DNA from: Actinomadura sp. K4S16
Lineage (GTDB): Bacteria; Actinomycetota; Actinomycetes; Streptosporangiales; Streptosporangiaceae
Assembly: GCF_008327685.1 (NCBI RefSeq)
Contig: NZ_BDDE01000029.1
Coordinates: 62,001-126,000 of the forward strand
Reading direction: 5' to 3'
Length of the DNA: 64,000 nucleotides
Shown: positions 34,970 to 43,480 of the stretch, piece after piece
Numbering within the stretch: the stretch's first letter is position 1
How the letters are laid out: each line of letters opens with the position of its first letter
Program-made: the position numbers and the translations under genes
The notes under the pieces: generated by a model
The model's input: only the letters and a program-made list of their open reading frames with translations
Told to the model about the DNA's origin: nothing
The model's database searches: none

Positions 34970-36175
34970 TCAGCCGTAGGCGGGGCTGTCGCCGGGGGCG
35001 TCGGCGTATTCGGCGGTGTAGGGCACGGCGAAGGCGTCGAGGGTGCGGTCGAGGTTGGCCGACCACCAGCTCACGAGCGTGGCGGGGCCGCGCTCGCCCG
35101 CGCCGTCCTCGCCCAGGTAGCGGTGCCGGAGCGGCGCGACGTCGCAGAGCCGCTCCCACCATTCGCGGTGCACGGCCGACTGGATCTGCCCGGCGTCCAG
35201 GGGGAAGGCGGAGCGGTGCCCGCGCACGAACGCCTCGACGCGGTCGAGATCGAGGCCGCGCTCGTCCTCGCAGGCGAACAGCCGCGCCGCCGAGCGCACG
35301 ACCTCCCCGGCGACCGGACCGGTGGTGAGGCCGCCCCAGCCGAGCACGGCGGTGACGTTGCCCGACCCGCCGTAGCGCAGGTGCTCGGCGTGGAATGAGC
35401 CGTGCAGGTGCCCGACCGTGCTCACCTCGATGTCGGGCGGCTGGTGCCCGGCGAACTCGGTGAGCAGGTCGCGGCGCTCCCGCAGGCGGCGCGCGGTGAG
35501 CGCGTCGAAGTCGGTGCCGTCCTCGCCGCCCGGGACGTCGCGCAGCATCTCCTCGACGGCGGCGGCCGCGTCGGCGGCCCGCGGCGTCGGCACGAGCATG
35601 CTCTGCTGGACGGGCGGCGTGAGCTCGTCGAGCGCGGCGTGCAGTCGGCCGAGCAGCTCGCCGAGGGCCTCGCACTGGGCGAACGTCAGCTCCAGGCCGC
35701 CGCGGCCCCGGCCGCCGACCCACGGGTACAGGACGTATCCGCGGCCGGCGGCGGTGACCAGCGTGCGCCCGCCGCGCGCCGGCACGGGCGCGAGCACCGG
35801 CAGACCGGCCGCGTCGAGCGCGGCCGTGACGCCGTGCTGGAACAGCACGCGGCGCCGGTCGGGGCCGACGTGCTCCCTGAGGAAGAACGCCCCGTCCGCC
35901 GTGTCGACGCGCCAGCTCCGGTCGCCGCTCCCGGTGGCCAGCGGCGTGGTCGTGCCAGGCGCGCCGATCTCCCAGCGTTTCAGCAGCCGCGGCGGGAGCG
36001 GCTCGGGACCGGGCCCGTCGCCGGCCTTCGCCCGCTTCCCGGCGCCGCTCTGCTTCCCACCGGCGGCCCGCTTCTCGACGCCGGCCTGTTTCTCGGAGTC
36101 GGCCTGTCTCTCTGTGTCGGCCGGTTCCTCGGCGTCGGGCCGGTCTCTCGTGTCAGCGCTCTGGGACGTCGGCAC
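34970..36175 (-). CDS. APH-fold protein with degenerate catalytic motifs
   Basis: 401 residues. A charged, disordered N-terminus with near-repeats (ERQADSEKQAGVEKRAAGGK) is followed by an aminoglycoside-phosphotransferase fold: TTPLATGSGDRSWRV, GGRTLVTAAGRGYVLYPWV. The catalytic loop reads HLHGSFHAEHL instead of HGD-x4-N, and the metal-binding D is lost in VLGWGGLTTGP. Active APH enzymes need both Asp residues, so this is probably a pseudokinase or has a changed activity. GTG start; the exact N-terminus is uncertain. The related protein at 60218-61063 retains both motifs. Confidence 0.75.
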   Translation of the reverse strand: MPTSQSADTRDRPDAEEPADTERQADSEKQAGVEKRAAGGKQSGAGKRAKAGDGPGPEPLPPRLLKRWEIGAPGTTTPLATGSGDRSWRVDTADGAFFLREHVGPDRRRVLFQHGVTAALDAAGLPVLAPVPARGGRTLVTAAGRGYVLYPWVGGRGRGGLELTFAQCEALGELLGRLHAALDELTPPVQQSMLVPTPRAADAAAAVEEMLRDVPGGEDGTDFDALTARRLRERRDLLTEFAGHQPPDIEVSTVGHLHGSFHAEHLRYGGSGNVTAVLGWGGLTTGPVAGEVVRSAARLFACEDERGLDLDRVEAFVRGHRSAFPLDAGQIQSAVHREWWERLCDVAPLRHRYLGEDGAGERGPATLVSWWSANLDRTLDAFAVPYTAEYADAPGDSPAYG

Positions 36176-36280
36176 CTCGGCACCTCGGCTGAGTCGGACG
36201 GACGGCGGTCGAATGGGTGTTCTACGCCGACGCTACACGTCCCGGCCGCGGCGCGAAAGCCGACCGCGCGGCCCGGCGCC

Positions 36281-36682
36281 TCAGACGCGTTCGAGGACGA
36301 CGACCGGGATGTCGCGGCTCGTCTTCTTCTGGTACTCGTCGTAGTCCGGCCAGACGGCGGCCATCTTGCGCCAGAACGCGGGCTTCTCCTCGGACGTCGC
36401 CGTCCGGGCCCGCGCGGTGAACTTGTCGCCCTTCACCTGCACCTTCACCTCGGGGTTCTCCTGCAGGTTGCGGTACCAGGCCGGCGGCTCGTCCGCCCCG
36501 CCCTTGGACGCCACGACGAGGTAGGCGTCGCCTTCCGGCTGGTAGATGAGCGGCGTGGTCCGCTCCTTGCCGCTGCGCCGCCCGGTCGTGGTGAGCAGGA
36601 GGGTGACGGTGCCCTGCCACTCGTGCCCCTCCTCACCGTCGGTCGCCTGGTACCGCTCGACGTGCTCCTTGCCGTAAAGCAT
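36281..36682 (-). CDS. Deazaflavin (F420)-dependent nitroreductase-family protein
   Basis: 133 residues of the DDN family: LLLTTTGRRSGKERTTPLIY, YLVVASKGGADEPPAWYRNLQENPEVKVQVKG and FWRKMAAVWPDYDEYQKKTSRDIPVVVLER are all classic blocks. These enzymes use reduced F420, consistent with an actinobacterium. ATG at 36682 with GAGGAG upstream; an in-frame ATG at 36712 is less likely. Confidence 0.92.
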   Translation of the reverse strand: MLYGKEHVERYQATDGEEGHEWQGTVTLLLTTTGRRSGKERTTPLIYQPEGDAYLVVASKGGADEPPAWYRNLQENPEVKVQVKGDKFTARARTATSEEKPAFWRKMAAVWPDYDEYQKKTSRDIPVVVLERV

Positions 36683-36771
36683 GGTTGTCTCCTCACTCGG
36701 CATCGTCATCAAAAGGCGCCCTCTTGTAACCTGCGAGCCGGGGCCGCCCTTCCCGGGATCATTACCCTGGC

Positions 36772-37215
36772 GTGGTGGATGATGCGGCAGAGGTGGCGCG
36801 GCGGTGCGCCGAGACGATGTACGCGCAGGACAAGGTGGCGCAGGACCTCGGCATGCGGATCACCGAGATCGCGCCGGGGCGGGCGCGGCTGCGGATGACG
36901 GTGGCCGACACCATGGTGAACGGCCATGGGATCGCCCACGGCGGCTACCTGTTCCTGCTCGCCGATTCGGCGTTCGCCTACGCGTGCAACACCTATGACT
37001 CCGTGACGGTCGCCGCGTCCGCGGACGTGGTGTTCGTCGCGAGTGCGCGCGGCGGGGACGACCTGGAGGCCACGGCGGTCGAACGCACCCGGTACGGCCG
37101 AAGCGGGATCTACGACGTCACGGTGCGCCGCGTCCCCGGCGGGGAGGTCATCGCGGAGTTCCGCGGCGGGAGCCGCAGCCGGAACCAGCGCGTCCTGGAC
37201 GGCGGCGCGCCCTGA
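36772..37215 (+). CDS. paaI: PaaI-type hotdog thioesterase
   Basis: 147 residues. The hotdog signature MVNGHGIAHGGYLFLLADSAFAYACNTY is characteristic of PaaI, which hydrolyses dead-end (hydroxy)phenylacetyl-CoA in the phenylacetate pathway. No other paa genes are in the window, so it may be an orphan or serve a broader role. GTG start at 36772; the ribosome site is weak. Confidence 0.88.
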   Translation: MVDDAAEVARRCAETMYAQDKVAQDLGMRITEIAPGRARLRMTVADTMVNGHGIAHGGYLFLLADSAFAYACNTYDSVTVAASADVVFVASARGGDDLEATAVERTRYGRSGIYDVTVRRVPGGEVIAEFRGGSRSRNQRVLDGGAP

Positions 37216-37224
37216 GGGGCGCGG

Positions 37225-38148
37225 TCACAACTCGTTCAGGACCCGGGTGAGGTAGCGCGCGGTCTCGTCGGGCCGCTCGGCGGTGATGCAGAGGTTGTTC
37301 ATCGCGCGCATGTAGGTGTCGACGTCGGTCGGCTTGTCGAGGTAGAGCGCGCTGGTGAGCTGCTCCAGGTAGACGACGTCGGACAGGCCCGGCTCGGCGA
37401 AGCGCAGGATGGTGAACGGGCCGCCTGCGGCGGCGTGCCCTCCCGCGCCGAACGGCACGATCTGCAGCGTGACGTTGGGCAGCTCGGACACCTCGATCAG
37501 GTGCCGGATCTGCTCGCGCATCACCTGGCGGCCGCCGAGCGGACGGCGCACGACCGCCTCGTCCAGCACGGCCCACAGCGTCGGCGCCTCGGGGGAGGTG
37601 AACCGCTCCTGCCGGGTGGTGCGGATCTGGACGCGGCGCTCGACCTCCTCGTCGCTGGCGTCGGAGTACCCGAGCCGGACGACGGCGCGCGCGTAGTCCT
37701 CGGTCTGCAGGAGCCCGGGGACGAACTGGAGCTCGTAGGTGCGCAGCAGGGAGGCGGCCTCCTCCAGCCCGAGGTACACCTCGAACCAGCTCGGCAGGAT
37801 GTCGCCGTACCGGTGCCACCAGCCGGGGGTGTTGGCCTCCTTGGCGAGCGCCAGCAGCGGGGCGCGCTCGGCGGGGTCGGAGACGCCGTAGAGGGTGAGC
37901 AGATCGGCGACGTCGCGCTCCTTGAAGCCGACCCTGCCCAGCTCCATTCGACTGATCTTGGAGTGCGATCCGCGGATCTCGTAACCCGCCTGCTCGGTGG
38001 AGATGCCGCGCGCCTCGCGCAGCCGCCGCAGTTGCGCGCCGAGGAGAATGCGCAGGACGGTCGGCCCGCCGCGGCGCGGATAATCGATCAGCCGTCCGGC
38101 CGGATCACCTTCCGGCGGGGGTGTTGGGGCAGCTGAATCCTGGGGCAA
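37225..38148 (-). CDS. XRE-family regulator with DUF5753 domain
   Basis: About 280-307 residues. The HTH (VLRILLGAQLRRLREARGISTEQAGYEIRGSHSKISRMELG) is followed by DUF5753 (YELQFVPGLLQTEDYARAVVRLG, EQIRHLIEVSELPNVTLQIVPF, YLEQLTSALYLDKP). This pair is a large actinomycete family, often next to a small DUF397 gene; none is adjacent here. The start is unclear: no ATG or GTG lies in frame near the domain, and TTG at 38148 is a guess; the frame is open up to 38604. Confidence 0.8.
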   Translation of the reverse strand: MPQDSAAPTPPPEGDPAGRLIDYPRRGGPTVLRILLGAQLRRLREARGISTEQAGYEIRGSHSKISRMELGRVGFKERDVADLLTLYGVSDPAERAPLLALAKEANTPGWWHRYGDILPSWFEVYLGLEEAASLLRTYELQFVPGLLQTEDYARAVVRLGYSDASDEEVERRVQIRTTRQERFTSPEAPTLWAVLDEAVVRRPLGGRQVMREQIRHLIEVSELPNVTLQIVPFGAGGHAAAGGPFTILRFAEPGLSDVVYLEQLTSALYLDKPTDVDTYMRAMNNLCITAERPDETARYLTRVLNEL

Positions 38149-38688
38149 GGGGTCACCAGCCAGTCGACGGGTCTGCTCGTGGGCGGAACGGCACCGCCCT
38201 ATGTTAGAGGATGCGCGGGTGTTTTTGGGATGGCGGAATACCGCCTTCCGATCCGGCGGCGCCTGACCGGCGCTGACATGGGCGAAAACGGGTGCGGAGC
38301 CCTGTGAGCAGTGCCTGTCGGTGGCGAGTCGGCTGCGGAACGTTGCACGAGCGTTGCACGGAGTCGGCCGGGTGGTCATTTTTCCCGCGCGCGGGCCGGT
38401 GTTGGTGCAGGAATTGCCGGGTGCTCTCCCGCTTTGCGGGCGGCCAATCCTGACAGGCCATTTCGCAGGCCGTTGCCGGCTCCGTGAATGTCTCTGACCA
38501 CTTATTCCGCAGGCATTCCCCGTGGTGCGCGCCGGCGGCCGGCGCAACGAGTGATGAAGCTCTCGTCCCGCGCGGGCGTGATCCCGGGGGCCTGCGGCGT
38601 TCACTGTTCAGGGCGGCGGCCCACCTGGCCGCGACCGGGCCGCCGCGCGTGCCGACAGGCGACCGAACAAGCGCATCTGGGAGGACAC
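38149..38688. other. Long divergent intergenic region
   Basis: 540 nt between the DUF5753 regulator and the HPF-like gene. GC content is visibly lower than around it (for example GTGTTTTTGGGATGG near 38219). It holds one direct repeat (38341-38360) and no convincing gene; short frames here have poor codon usage. Confidence 0.6.
38341..38360. promoter_or_regulatory. 11-nt spaced direct repeat, candidate operator
   Basis: CGTTGCACG at 38341-38349 and 38352-38360, one helical turn apart, between divergent genes. Could be the binding site of the DUF5753 regulator; inferred from position only. Confidence 0.35.
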
Positions 38689-38997
38689 ATGAACGCGACC
38701 CGTGAGCGACCGGAGATCCGATTCCTGACCTCGGGCGACGTCTCGGCGCACGAGCGCGCGGCGGCCGAGCGGGCCGTCCGCGACGCGCTGGCCGGCGCCC
38801 GCGGCGTCACGTCCGTCCAGGTCACGCTGAGCGTGGTGGCCGACCGGTCGCTGCCGCGCCCGGCCCTGGCGCAGGCCGTCGTCGAGTTCGACGGCCGGCG
38901 CGTGCGCGCCCAGGCCGCCGCGCCCCGCATCGACGAGGCCGTCGACATGCTGCGCGAGCGCCTGGCCGTCCGGGCGACCTCCCTGCAGGCCGGCTGA
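38689..38997 (+). CDS. HPF/RaiA-like ribosome-associated domain protein
   Basis: 102 residues. The pattern AAERAVRDALAGARGVTSVQVTLSVV, RPALAQAVVEFDGRRVRAQAAAP, DEAVDMLRERL matches the sigma-54 modulation/S30AE-type domain found, often in tandem, in actinobacterial hibernation-factor relatives. Only one such unit is present here. ATG at 38689 with GGGAGG upstream. A role at the ribosome is inferred from fold resemblance only. Confidence 0.6.
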   Translation: MNATRERPEIRFLTSGDVSAHERAAAERAVRDALAGARGVTSVQVTLSVVADRSLPRPALAQAVVEFDGRRVRAQAAAPRIDEAVDMLRERLAVRATSLQAG

Positions 38998-39062
38998 GCC
39001 TGCCCGAAGACGAACGGCGGCGCCCCGCCCCGGGGACGCCGCCGTCGGTGGCTTCAGGGCCT

Positions 39063-39845
39063 TCAGGCGTCCCGCCTGGCGAGGACGACGGCGGCGAGGC
39101 CGAGCGGCGCGAAAGCGTACGCCAGCAGCACGGCGGTCGCCGCGGGCGGGGACAGCAGATCCCCATAGATGGAGTTGTCCGCGCCGATCCCCGCCATCTG
39201 GGCCGGCAGGCCGCCGGGCAGGACCGAGCCGACGCGCTCGCTCCACGGTCGCGGCAGGTGGAAGGCGAGCAGGGGCAGGACGTGCCACAGGAACACCACC
39301 GACACGAGGGTCCCCGCCGTGGACCGCAGCAGCACGCCGAGCGACAGGCCGAGCAGCGCGAACACCGGGACCGCCGTCCCCTCGACGAGGAATCCGGGCA
39401 GGTCGTGCGCGATGGACGCGTGCTGGTCCGGGAAGGGCCGGTCGCCGACGACGAGCCGGGTGCCGAGGAACGAGCCGACCGTCGCTGCCTCCCCGGCGAC
39501 CAGCGCGACCGCCCCGGCCACCACCGCCTTGGCCGCCAGCAGTCCCGGGCGCCTCGGGAGCGCGGTGAGACTCGTCCGGATCATGCTCGTGCGGTACTCG
39601 GACGTGACGGACAGCGCGCCGAGCACCGCCAGGCACAGCGACGCCACCCACGTGCTGAGCTCCTGCACCGGGCGCAGCAGCAGGTCGTCGCGGCGGTCGG
39701 GCGCCAGCCCGTCCCAGACGTGCGCCATCTGCATCGCAAGCAGCACGGTGAACCCGGTGAACGCCGCCGTCACCGCCAGTACCCAGTAGGTCGAGCGCAC
39801 CGAGCGCAGCTTGCGCCACTCGGCCGCGACCGCGAGGGCGATCAC
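39063..39845 (-). CDS. ABC-2 type transporter permease
   Basis: 260 residues with about six membrane helices (VLAVTAAFTGFTVLLAM, WVASLCLAVLGALSV, VVAGAVALVAGEAATVGSFL and others). EYRTSMIRTSLTALPRRPGLLAAKA is the cytoplasmic loop typical of bacitracin/lantibiotic-type exporters. GTG at 39845 overlaps the upstream permease stop (GTGA). It is a paralog of the 39842-40618 gene, so the pair likely forms a heterodimeric channel with the ATPase at 40615-41520. Confidence 0.88.
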   Translation of the reverse strand: MIALAVAAEWRKLRSVRSTYWVLAVTAAFTGFTVLLAMQMAHVWDGLAPDRRDDLLLRPVQELSTWVASLCLAVLGALSVTSEYRTSMIRTSLTALPRRPGLLAAKAVVAGAVALVAGEAATVGSFLGTRLVVGDRPFPDQHASIAHDLPGFLVEGTAVPVFALLGLSLGVLLRSTAGTLVSVVFLWHVLPLLAFHLPRPWSERVGSVLPGGLPAQMAGIGADNSIYGDLLSPPAATAVLLAYAFAPLGLAAVVLARRDA

Positions 39846-40618
39846 GCGTCCCGCCGCGTGAAGGAGAAGGCCCCGGCCCCCAGCGCGACGGCCGCATAGG
39901 CCACGAGCACCGCGACCGCCGCGGACGGCGACAGGACGCCGTGGTCCGTCGACGAGCCCGGCGGGCCCGCGATCTGGTCGGACAGGCTGCCGGGCAGCGC
40001 CGACCAGATCCGCTCGTCCCACGGGGACGGAAGCAGCCGGGCGAGGCCGGGCACCACGAACAGCACGGCCATGCCGACCGTGATCGTCCCGGCCGTGGAG
40101 CGGAGCACGGCGCCCAGCCCGCACGCGACCAGCGTGATCGCCGCCGTCGTCAGGCCGAGCCACAGCAGGTGGACCGCGACGTCCGCCGCCGGCCCCTGGA
40201 ACGTGGCCACCGGTCGGCTCCCCACGATGGCGTCCCCTGCGGCGGCCCCGGCGGCCAGGGCCGCCAGCGCCGCCCCGAGCATCGCGGCCGCCGCCACGCC
40301 CACCTTGGAGGCGAACAGGACCGGCCGGTTCGGCAGCGCGGCCAGCGTCGTGCGGTTCATGCCGTGCGCGTACTCCGACGTGAACGTGAGCGCCCCCAGC
40401 ACCACCGCGCACACCGGCAGCGCCACGGCCAGGGGCTGCTCCGCCGGGGCCGCCTTCGCCGTCGCCCTCCTCGCGGGCGACAGGCCGTCCCAGTAACGGG
40501 CGACGTACCACGACCAAAGGAGGCAGAGAAGCATGAACACCGCGACCGTCCCGAACACGGCGAAGGTCGAGCGGACGGTCCGGAGCTTGTACCACTCGGC
40601 GGCGAGCGCGTCGATCAC
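39842..40618 (-). CDS. ABC-2 type transporter permease
   Basis: 258 residues, about six membrane helices (FAVFGTVAVFMLLCLLWSWYVA, PVCAVVLGALTFTSEYAHG, LLWLGLTTAAITLVACGLGAVL). The loop EYAHGMNRTTLAALPNRPVLFASKV parallels the neighbouring permease. ATG at 40618 overlaps the ATPase stop (ATGA); its stop overlaps the next start. Second membrane subunit of the exporter. Confidence 0.88.
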   Translation of the reverse strand: MIDALAAEWYKLRTVRSTFAVFGTVAVFMLLCLLWSWYVARYWDGLSPARRATAKAAPAEQPLAVALPVCAVVLGALTFTSEYAHGMNRTTLAALPNRPVLFASKVGVAAAAMLGAALAALAAGAAAGDAIVGSRPVATFQGPAADVAVHLLWLGLTTAAITLVACGLGAVLRSTAGTITVGMAVLFVVPGLARLLPSPWDERIWSALPGSLSDQIAGPPGSSTDHGVLSPSAAVAVLVAYAAVALGAGAFSFTRRDA

Positions 40619-41520
40619 GACGCCACCGCCCTGAACTCGGTGCCGCCCGCGGTCAGCTCCATGTAGGCCTCCTCCAGCGTGGCGCTGTGCGGCGTCACCT
40701 CGTACAGCGGGATCCCGTTCGCGGCGGCCGTGTCGCCGATGGCGGCCACGTCCAGCCCGGTGACCGTGAGCGCTCCGCCCGGCGCGGACTCGATCGAGCC
40801 CCCGGCCGCCGCGAGCACGGCGGTCAGCTCGGCCGGGCGCGGCGAACGGACGAGCACCCCGCGGTGGAAGCGGTCCGCCAGCTCCCGCACCGACGTGTCC
40901 GCGATCAGACGTCCGCGCCCGATGACGACCAGCCGGTCGGCCGTCAGCTCCATCTCGCTCATCAGATGGCTGGAGACCAGCACCGTCCGGCCCTCGGCGG
41001 CCAGCCCCCGCATCAGCTCGCGGATCCAGCGGACGCCGTCGGGGTCCAGCCCGTTCACCGGCTCGTCGAACATCAGCACCCCCGGATCGCCCAGCAGCGC
41101 CGCGGCGATCCCGAGCCGCTGCCGCATGCCAAGCGAGAACCCGGCGAGCCGCTTGCGCGCGACCCCCGCGAGGCCCACCTGCTCCAGGACCTCCGCCACC
41201 CGCCGCGTCCCTATCCCGTTGCTGCGCGCCAGCCAGCCGAGATGGTCGAACGCCCGGCGCCCGCCCTGCACCGCGCCCGCGTCCAGCAGCGCCCCCACCT
41301 CGCGCATCGGCCGCCGGAGCGCCCTGTACGGGCGCCCGTTGACGAGCGCCTCACCGGACGTCGGCCGGTCCAGGCCCAGCACGACGCGCATCGTCGTCGA
41401 CTTTCCGGCGCCGTTCGGGCCGAGGAACCCCGTCACCGCCCCCGGCCTCACGGTGAAGGACAGGCGGTCCACCGCCGTCGTGGCGCCGTAGCGCTTGGTC
41501 AGCTCGCGTACCTCGATCAT
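40615..41520 (-). CDS. ABC exporter ATP-binding protein
   Basis: 301 residues. Walker A is FLGPNGAGKSTTMRVVLGL, the signature FSLGMRQRLGIAAALLG, Walker B VLMFDEPVNGLDPDG and the H-loop SSHLMSEMELTADR, followed by a C-terminal domain typical of BcrA/drug-type ATPases. It heads an operon of ATPase plus two permeases, all with 4-nt overlaps. A divergent histidine kinase/response regulator pair starts about 160 nt away; such pairs commonly control adjacent exporters of this kind. The substrate is unknown. Confidence 0.93.
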   Translation of the reverse strand: MIEVRELTKRYGATTAVDRLSFTVRPGAVTGFLGPNGAGKSTTMRVVLGLDRPTSGEALVNGRPYRALRRPMREVGALLDAGAVQGGRRAFDHLGWLARSNGIGTRRVAEVLEQVGLAGVARKRLAGFSLGMRQRLGIAAALLGDPGVLMFDEPVNGLDPDGVRWIRELMRGLAAEGRTVLVSSHLMSEMELTADRLVVIGRGRLIADTSVRELADRFHRGVLVRSPRPAELTAVLAAAGGSIESAPGGALTVTGLDVAAIGDTAAANGIPLYEVTPHSATLEEAYMELTAGGTEFRAVAS

Positions 41521-41678
41521 GCCGTCGAGGGTCGTCCGCGACCGCCCCGGCGCACATCGGAACGCGGGCGGGAACCGCGCGTGCGACCGTGCTCCGAGAC
41601 CGTCCCGCCGCCTCAGACCCCGGTATGACGGCCGCCGGCATGAGGCGCGGGCCGCACCGCCCCGCTACCTTTCGTGAC

Positions 41679-42815
41679 GTGGACGAATCCGAGCTGCGCT
41701 CCCCGCTCCCGCGGTTCGGCCGGCGCGGCCTCGTCGGCCTCGACGCCGGGGCCGCGCTCATCTACGCCCTCGTGCTCGTGCTGCTGCCGGACTCCACCGA
41801 CGCCCCGCCGCTCCTCGCCGTCCCGCTCGCCGCCGCGACGGCCCTGCCCCTCGCGGTGCGGCGCCTGTGGCCCGTCCCGGTCTTCGCCGCCGTCCTGTCC
41901 GCCTCGACCGCCACGCTGCTCCTCGGCCTGCCCTGGGACACCTACGCCGCCGCGGGGTTCGCCCTCTACCAGGTCGCGCTCACCCGGCGCCGCCGCCGAT
42001 GGGTCCCCACCCTGCTCATCGGCGCCGTCAGCGCCGTGTTCATCTTCGTCGGCGCCGTCGCCGGCCCTGTCGGGACGCAGGCCGCGATCCTCGGCAGGCT
42101 GCTGCTCGGGGTTTCCGTTCTCGGCGCGTCCTGGACGCTCGGCCGCGTCGTCCGCGAACGCCGCGCGCACGCCGCGCACGCCGCCCGCCGCCTCGCCGAC
42201 CAGGCCGTCTCCGACGAGCGCCTCCGCATCGCCCGCGAGCTCCACGACGTCGTCGCGCACAGCATGAGCCTCATCGCCGTCAAGGCCGGCGTCGCCGTCC
42301 ACGTCGCCGAGGCCCGCCCCGAGGAGGCTTTGGACGCCCTCCGCGTCATCGAGACCACCAGCCGAGGCACGCTCGCGGAGATGCGTCACCTCCTCGGCGT
42401 TCTGCGCACCGGCGCCGCCGACGCCGACCTCGCTCCGTCCCCAGGGCTGGCCGACTTGACCGCGCTCGCCGAACGCGCCGCCATGGCGGGCGTCCACGTT
42501 GACCTGGACGTCGACGCGAGAGACCTCCCCGACGGCATCGCGCTCTCCGCCTACCGCATCGTCCAGGAGGCGGTCACCAACGTCGTCAAGCACGCGGCGC
42601 CCGCGCGCTGCCGCGTCCGCGTCAGGGCCGACGGGCTCCGGATGCGCATCGACGTCACCGACGACGGGCCCGGCACCCGCGTCCTGCCGGGCGGCGACGG
42701 GCACGGACTGATCGGCATGCGCGAACGCGTCATGATGTACGGCGGTGACTTCACCGCCGGCCCGCGCCCCGAAGGCGGCTTCGCCGTTTCCGCCGCCTTC
42801 CCGTACGACAGCTAG
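41679..42815 (+). CDS. Sensor histidine kinase (HisKA_3, NarL-type partner)
   Basis: About 378 residues. Four or five membrane helices fill residues 20-150 (ALIYALVLVLLP and LLIGAVSAVFIFVGAVAG among them). The dimerisation helix with the phospho-His is RIARELHDVVAHSMSLIAVKAG, and the ATP domain shows AYRIVQEAVTNVVKHA, VTDDGPGT and GHGLIGMRERV. GTG at 41679 lies 7 nt after TACCTT with no ribosome site, suggesting a leaderless mRNA; the frame also opens at 41640. The response regulator follows 8 nt later. Confidence 0.9.
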   Translation: MDESELRSPLPRFGRRGLVGLDAGAALIYALVLVLLPDSTDAPPLLAVPLAAATALPLAVRRLWPVPVFAAVLSASTATLLLGLPWDTYAAAGFALYQVALTRRRRRWVPTLLIGAVSAVFIFVGAVAGPVGTQAAILGRLLLGVSVLGASWTLGRVVRERRAHAAHAARRLADQAVSDERLRIARELHDVVAHSMSLIAVKAGVAVHVAEARPEEALDALRVIETTSRGTLAEMRHLLGVLRTGAADADLAPSPGLADLTALAERAAMAGVHVDLDVDARDLPDGIALSAYRIVQEAVTNVVKHAAPARCRVRVRADGLRMRIDVTDDGPGTRVLPGGDGHGLIGMRERVMMYGGDFTAGPRPEGGFAVSAAFPYDS

Positions 42816-42823
42816 GAACCCCG

Positions 42824-43480
42824 TTGGATCTGAGCGTCCTCGTCGCCGACGACCAGGCCCTGCTGCGCGGCAGCTTCTGCGTCCTGATCGACACCGCGCC
42901 CGGCCTCCGCACCGTCGGCGAGGCCGGCACCGGGGCCGAGGCCGTCGAGCTGGCCGCCCGGGAGCGCCCGGACGTCGTCCTGATGGACGTCCGCATGCCC
43001 GAGATGGACGGCATCGAGGCCACCCAGCGCATCTGCGCCGAACTGCCGGGCGTCCGGGTCCTGATCCTCACGACGTTCGACCTGGACACCTACGTCTACT
43101 CGGCTTTGCGGGCGGGGGCGAGCGGGTTCCTGCTGAAGGACACCCCGCCCGCCGACCTGCTGTCCGCGATCCGCGTCGTCGCGTCGGGGGAGTCCCTGCT
43201 CGCCCCGTCGGTGACCCGCCGGCTGATCGCCGAGTTCGTCCGCCGCCCCGGCCCCGCCCAGCCGCCGCCCGCCGGACTCGACGCACTCACCGACCGCGAG
43301 CGCGAGGTCCTCACCCTCATCGCGCGCGGCCTGTCCAACACCGAGCTAGCCGAGCACCTCCACCTGAGCCCCGCCACCGTGAAGACCCACATCGGCCACC
43401 TGCTGGCCAAACTCCACGCCCGCGACCGCGCCCAACTGGTCATAACCGCCTACGAAACCGGCCTGATCCGCCCCCGCTGA
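42824..43480 (+). CDS. NarL/FixJ-family response regulator
   Basis: 218 residues. The receiver domain has the acidic pair in VLVADDQALLRGSF, phospho-Asp in VVLMDVRMPEMDG and Lys in SGFLLKDTPP. A LuxR-type HTH closes it (LTDREREVLTLIARGLSNTELAEHLHLSPATVKTHI). TTG start at 42824 after CTAGGAAC. Cognate to the histidine kinase upstream and the likely regulator of the divergent exporter. The antisense frame of the LLM gene runs across its last 135 nt. Confidence 0.93.
   Translation: MDLSVLVADDQALLRGSFCVLIDTAPGLRTVGEAGTGAEAVELAARERPDVVLMDVRMPEMDGIEATQRICAELPGVRVLILTTFDLDTYVYSALRAGASGFLLKDTPPADLLSAIRVVASGESLLAPSVTRRLIAEFVRRPGPAQPPPAGLDALTDREREVLTLIARGLSNTELAEHLHLSPATVKTHIGHLLAKLHARDRAQLVITAYETGLIRPR

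Noticed and set aside
43346..43480. Real antisense coding overlap between the oxidoreductase and the response regulator
   Set aside because: Not accepted as established: the tail is low-complexity and beyond the usual family end; kept as a finding.
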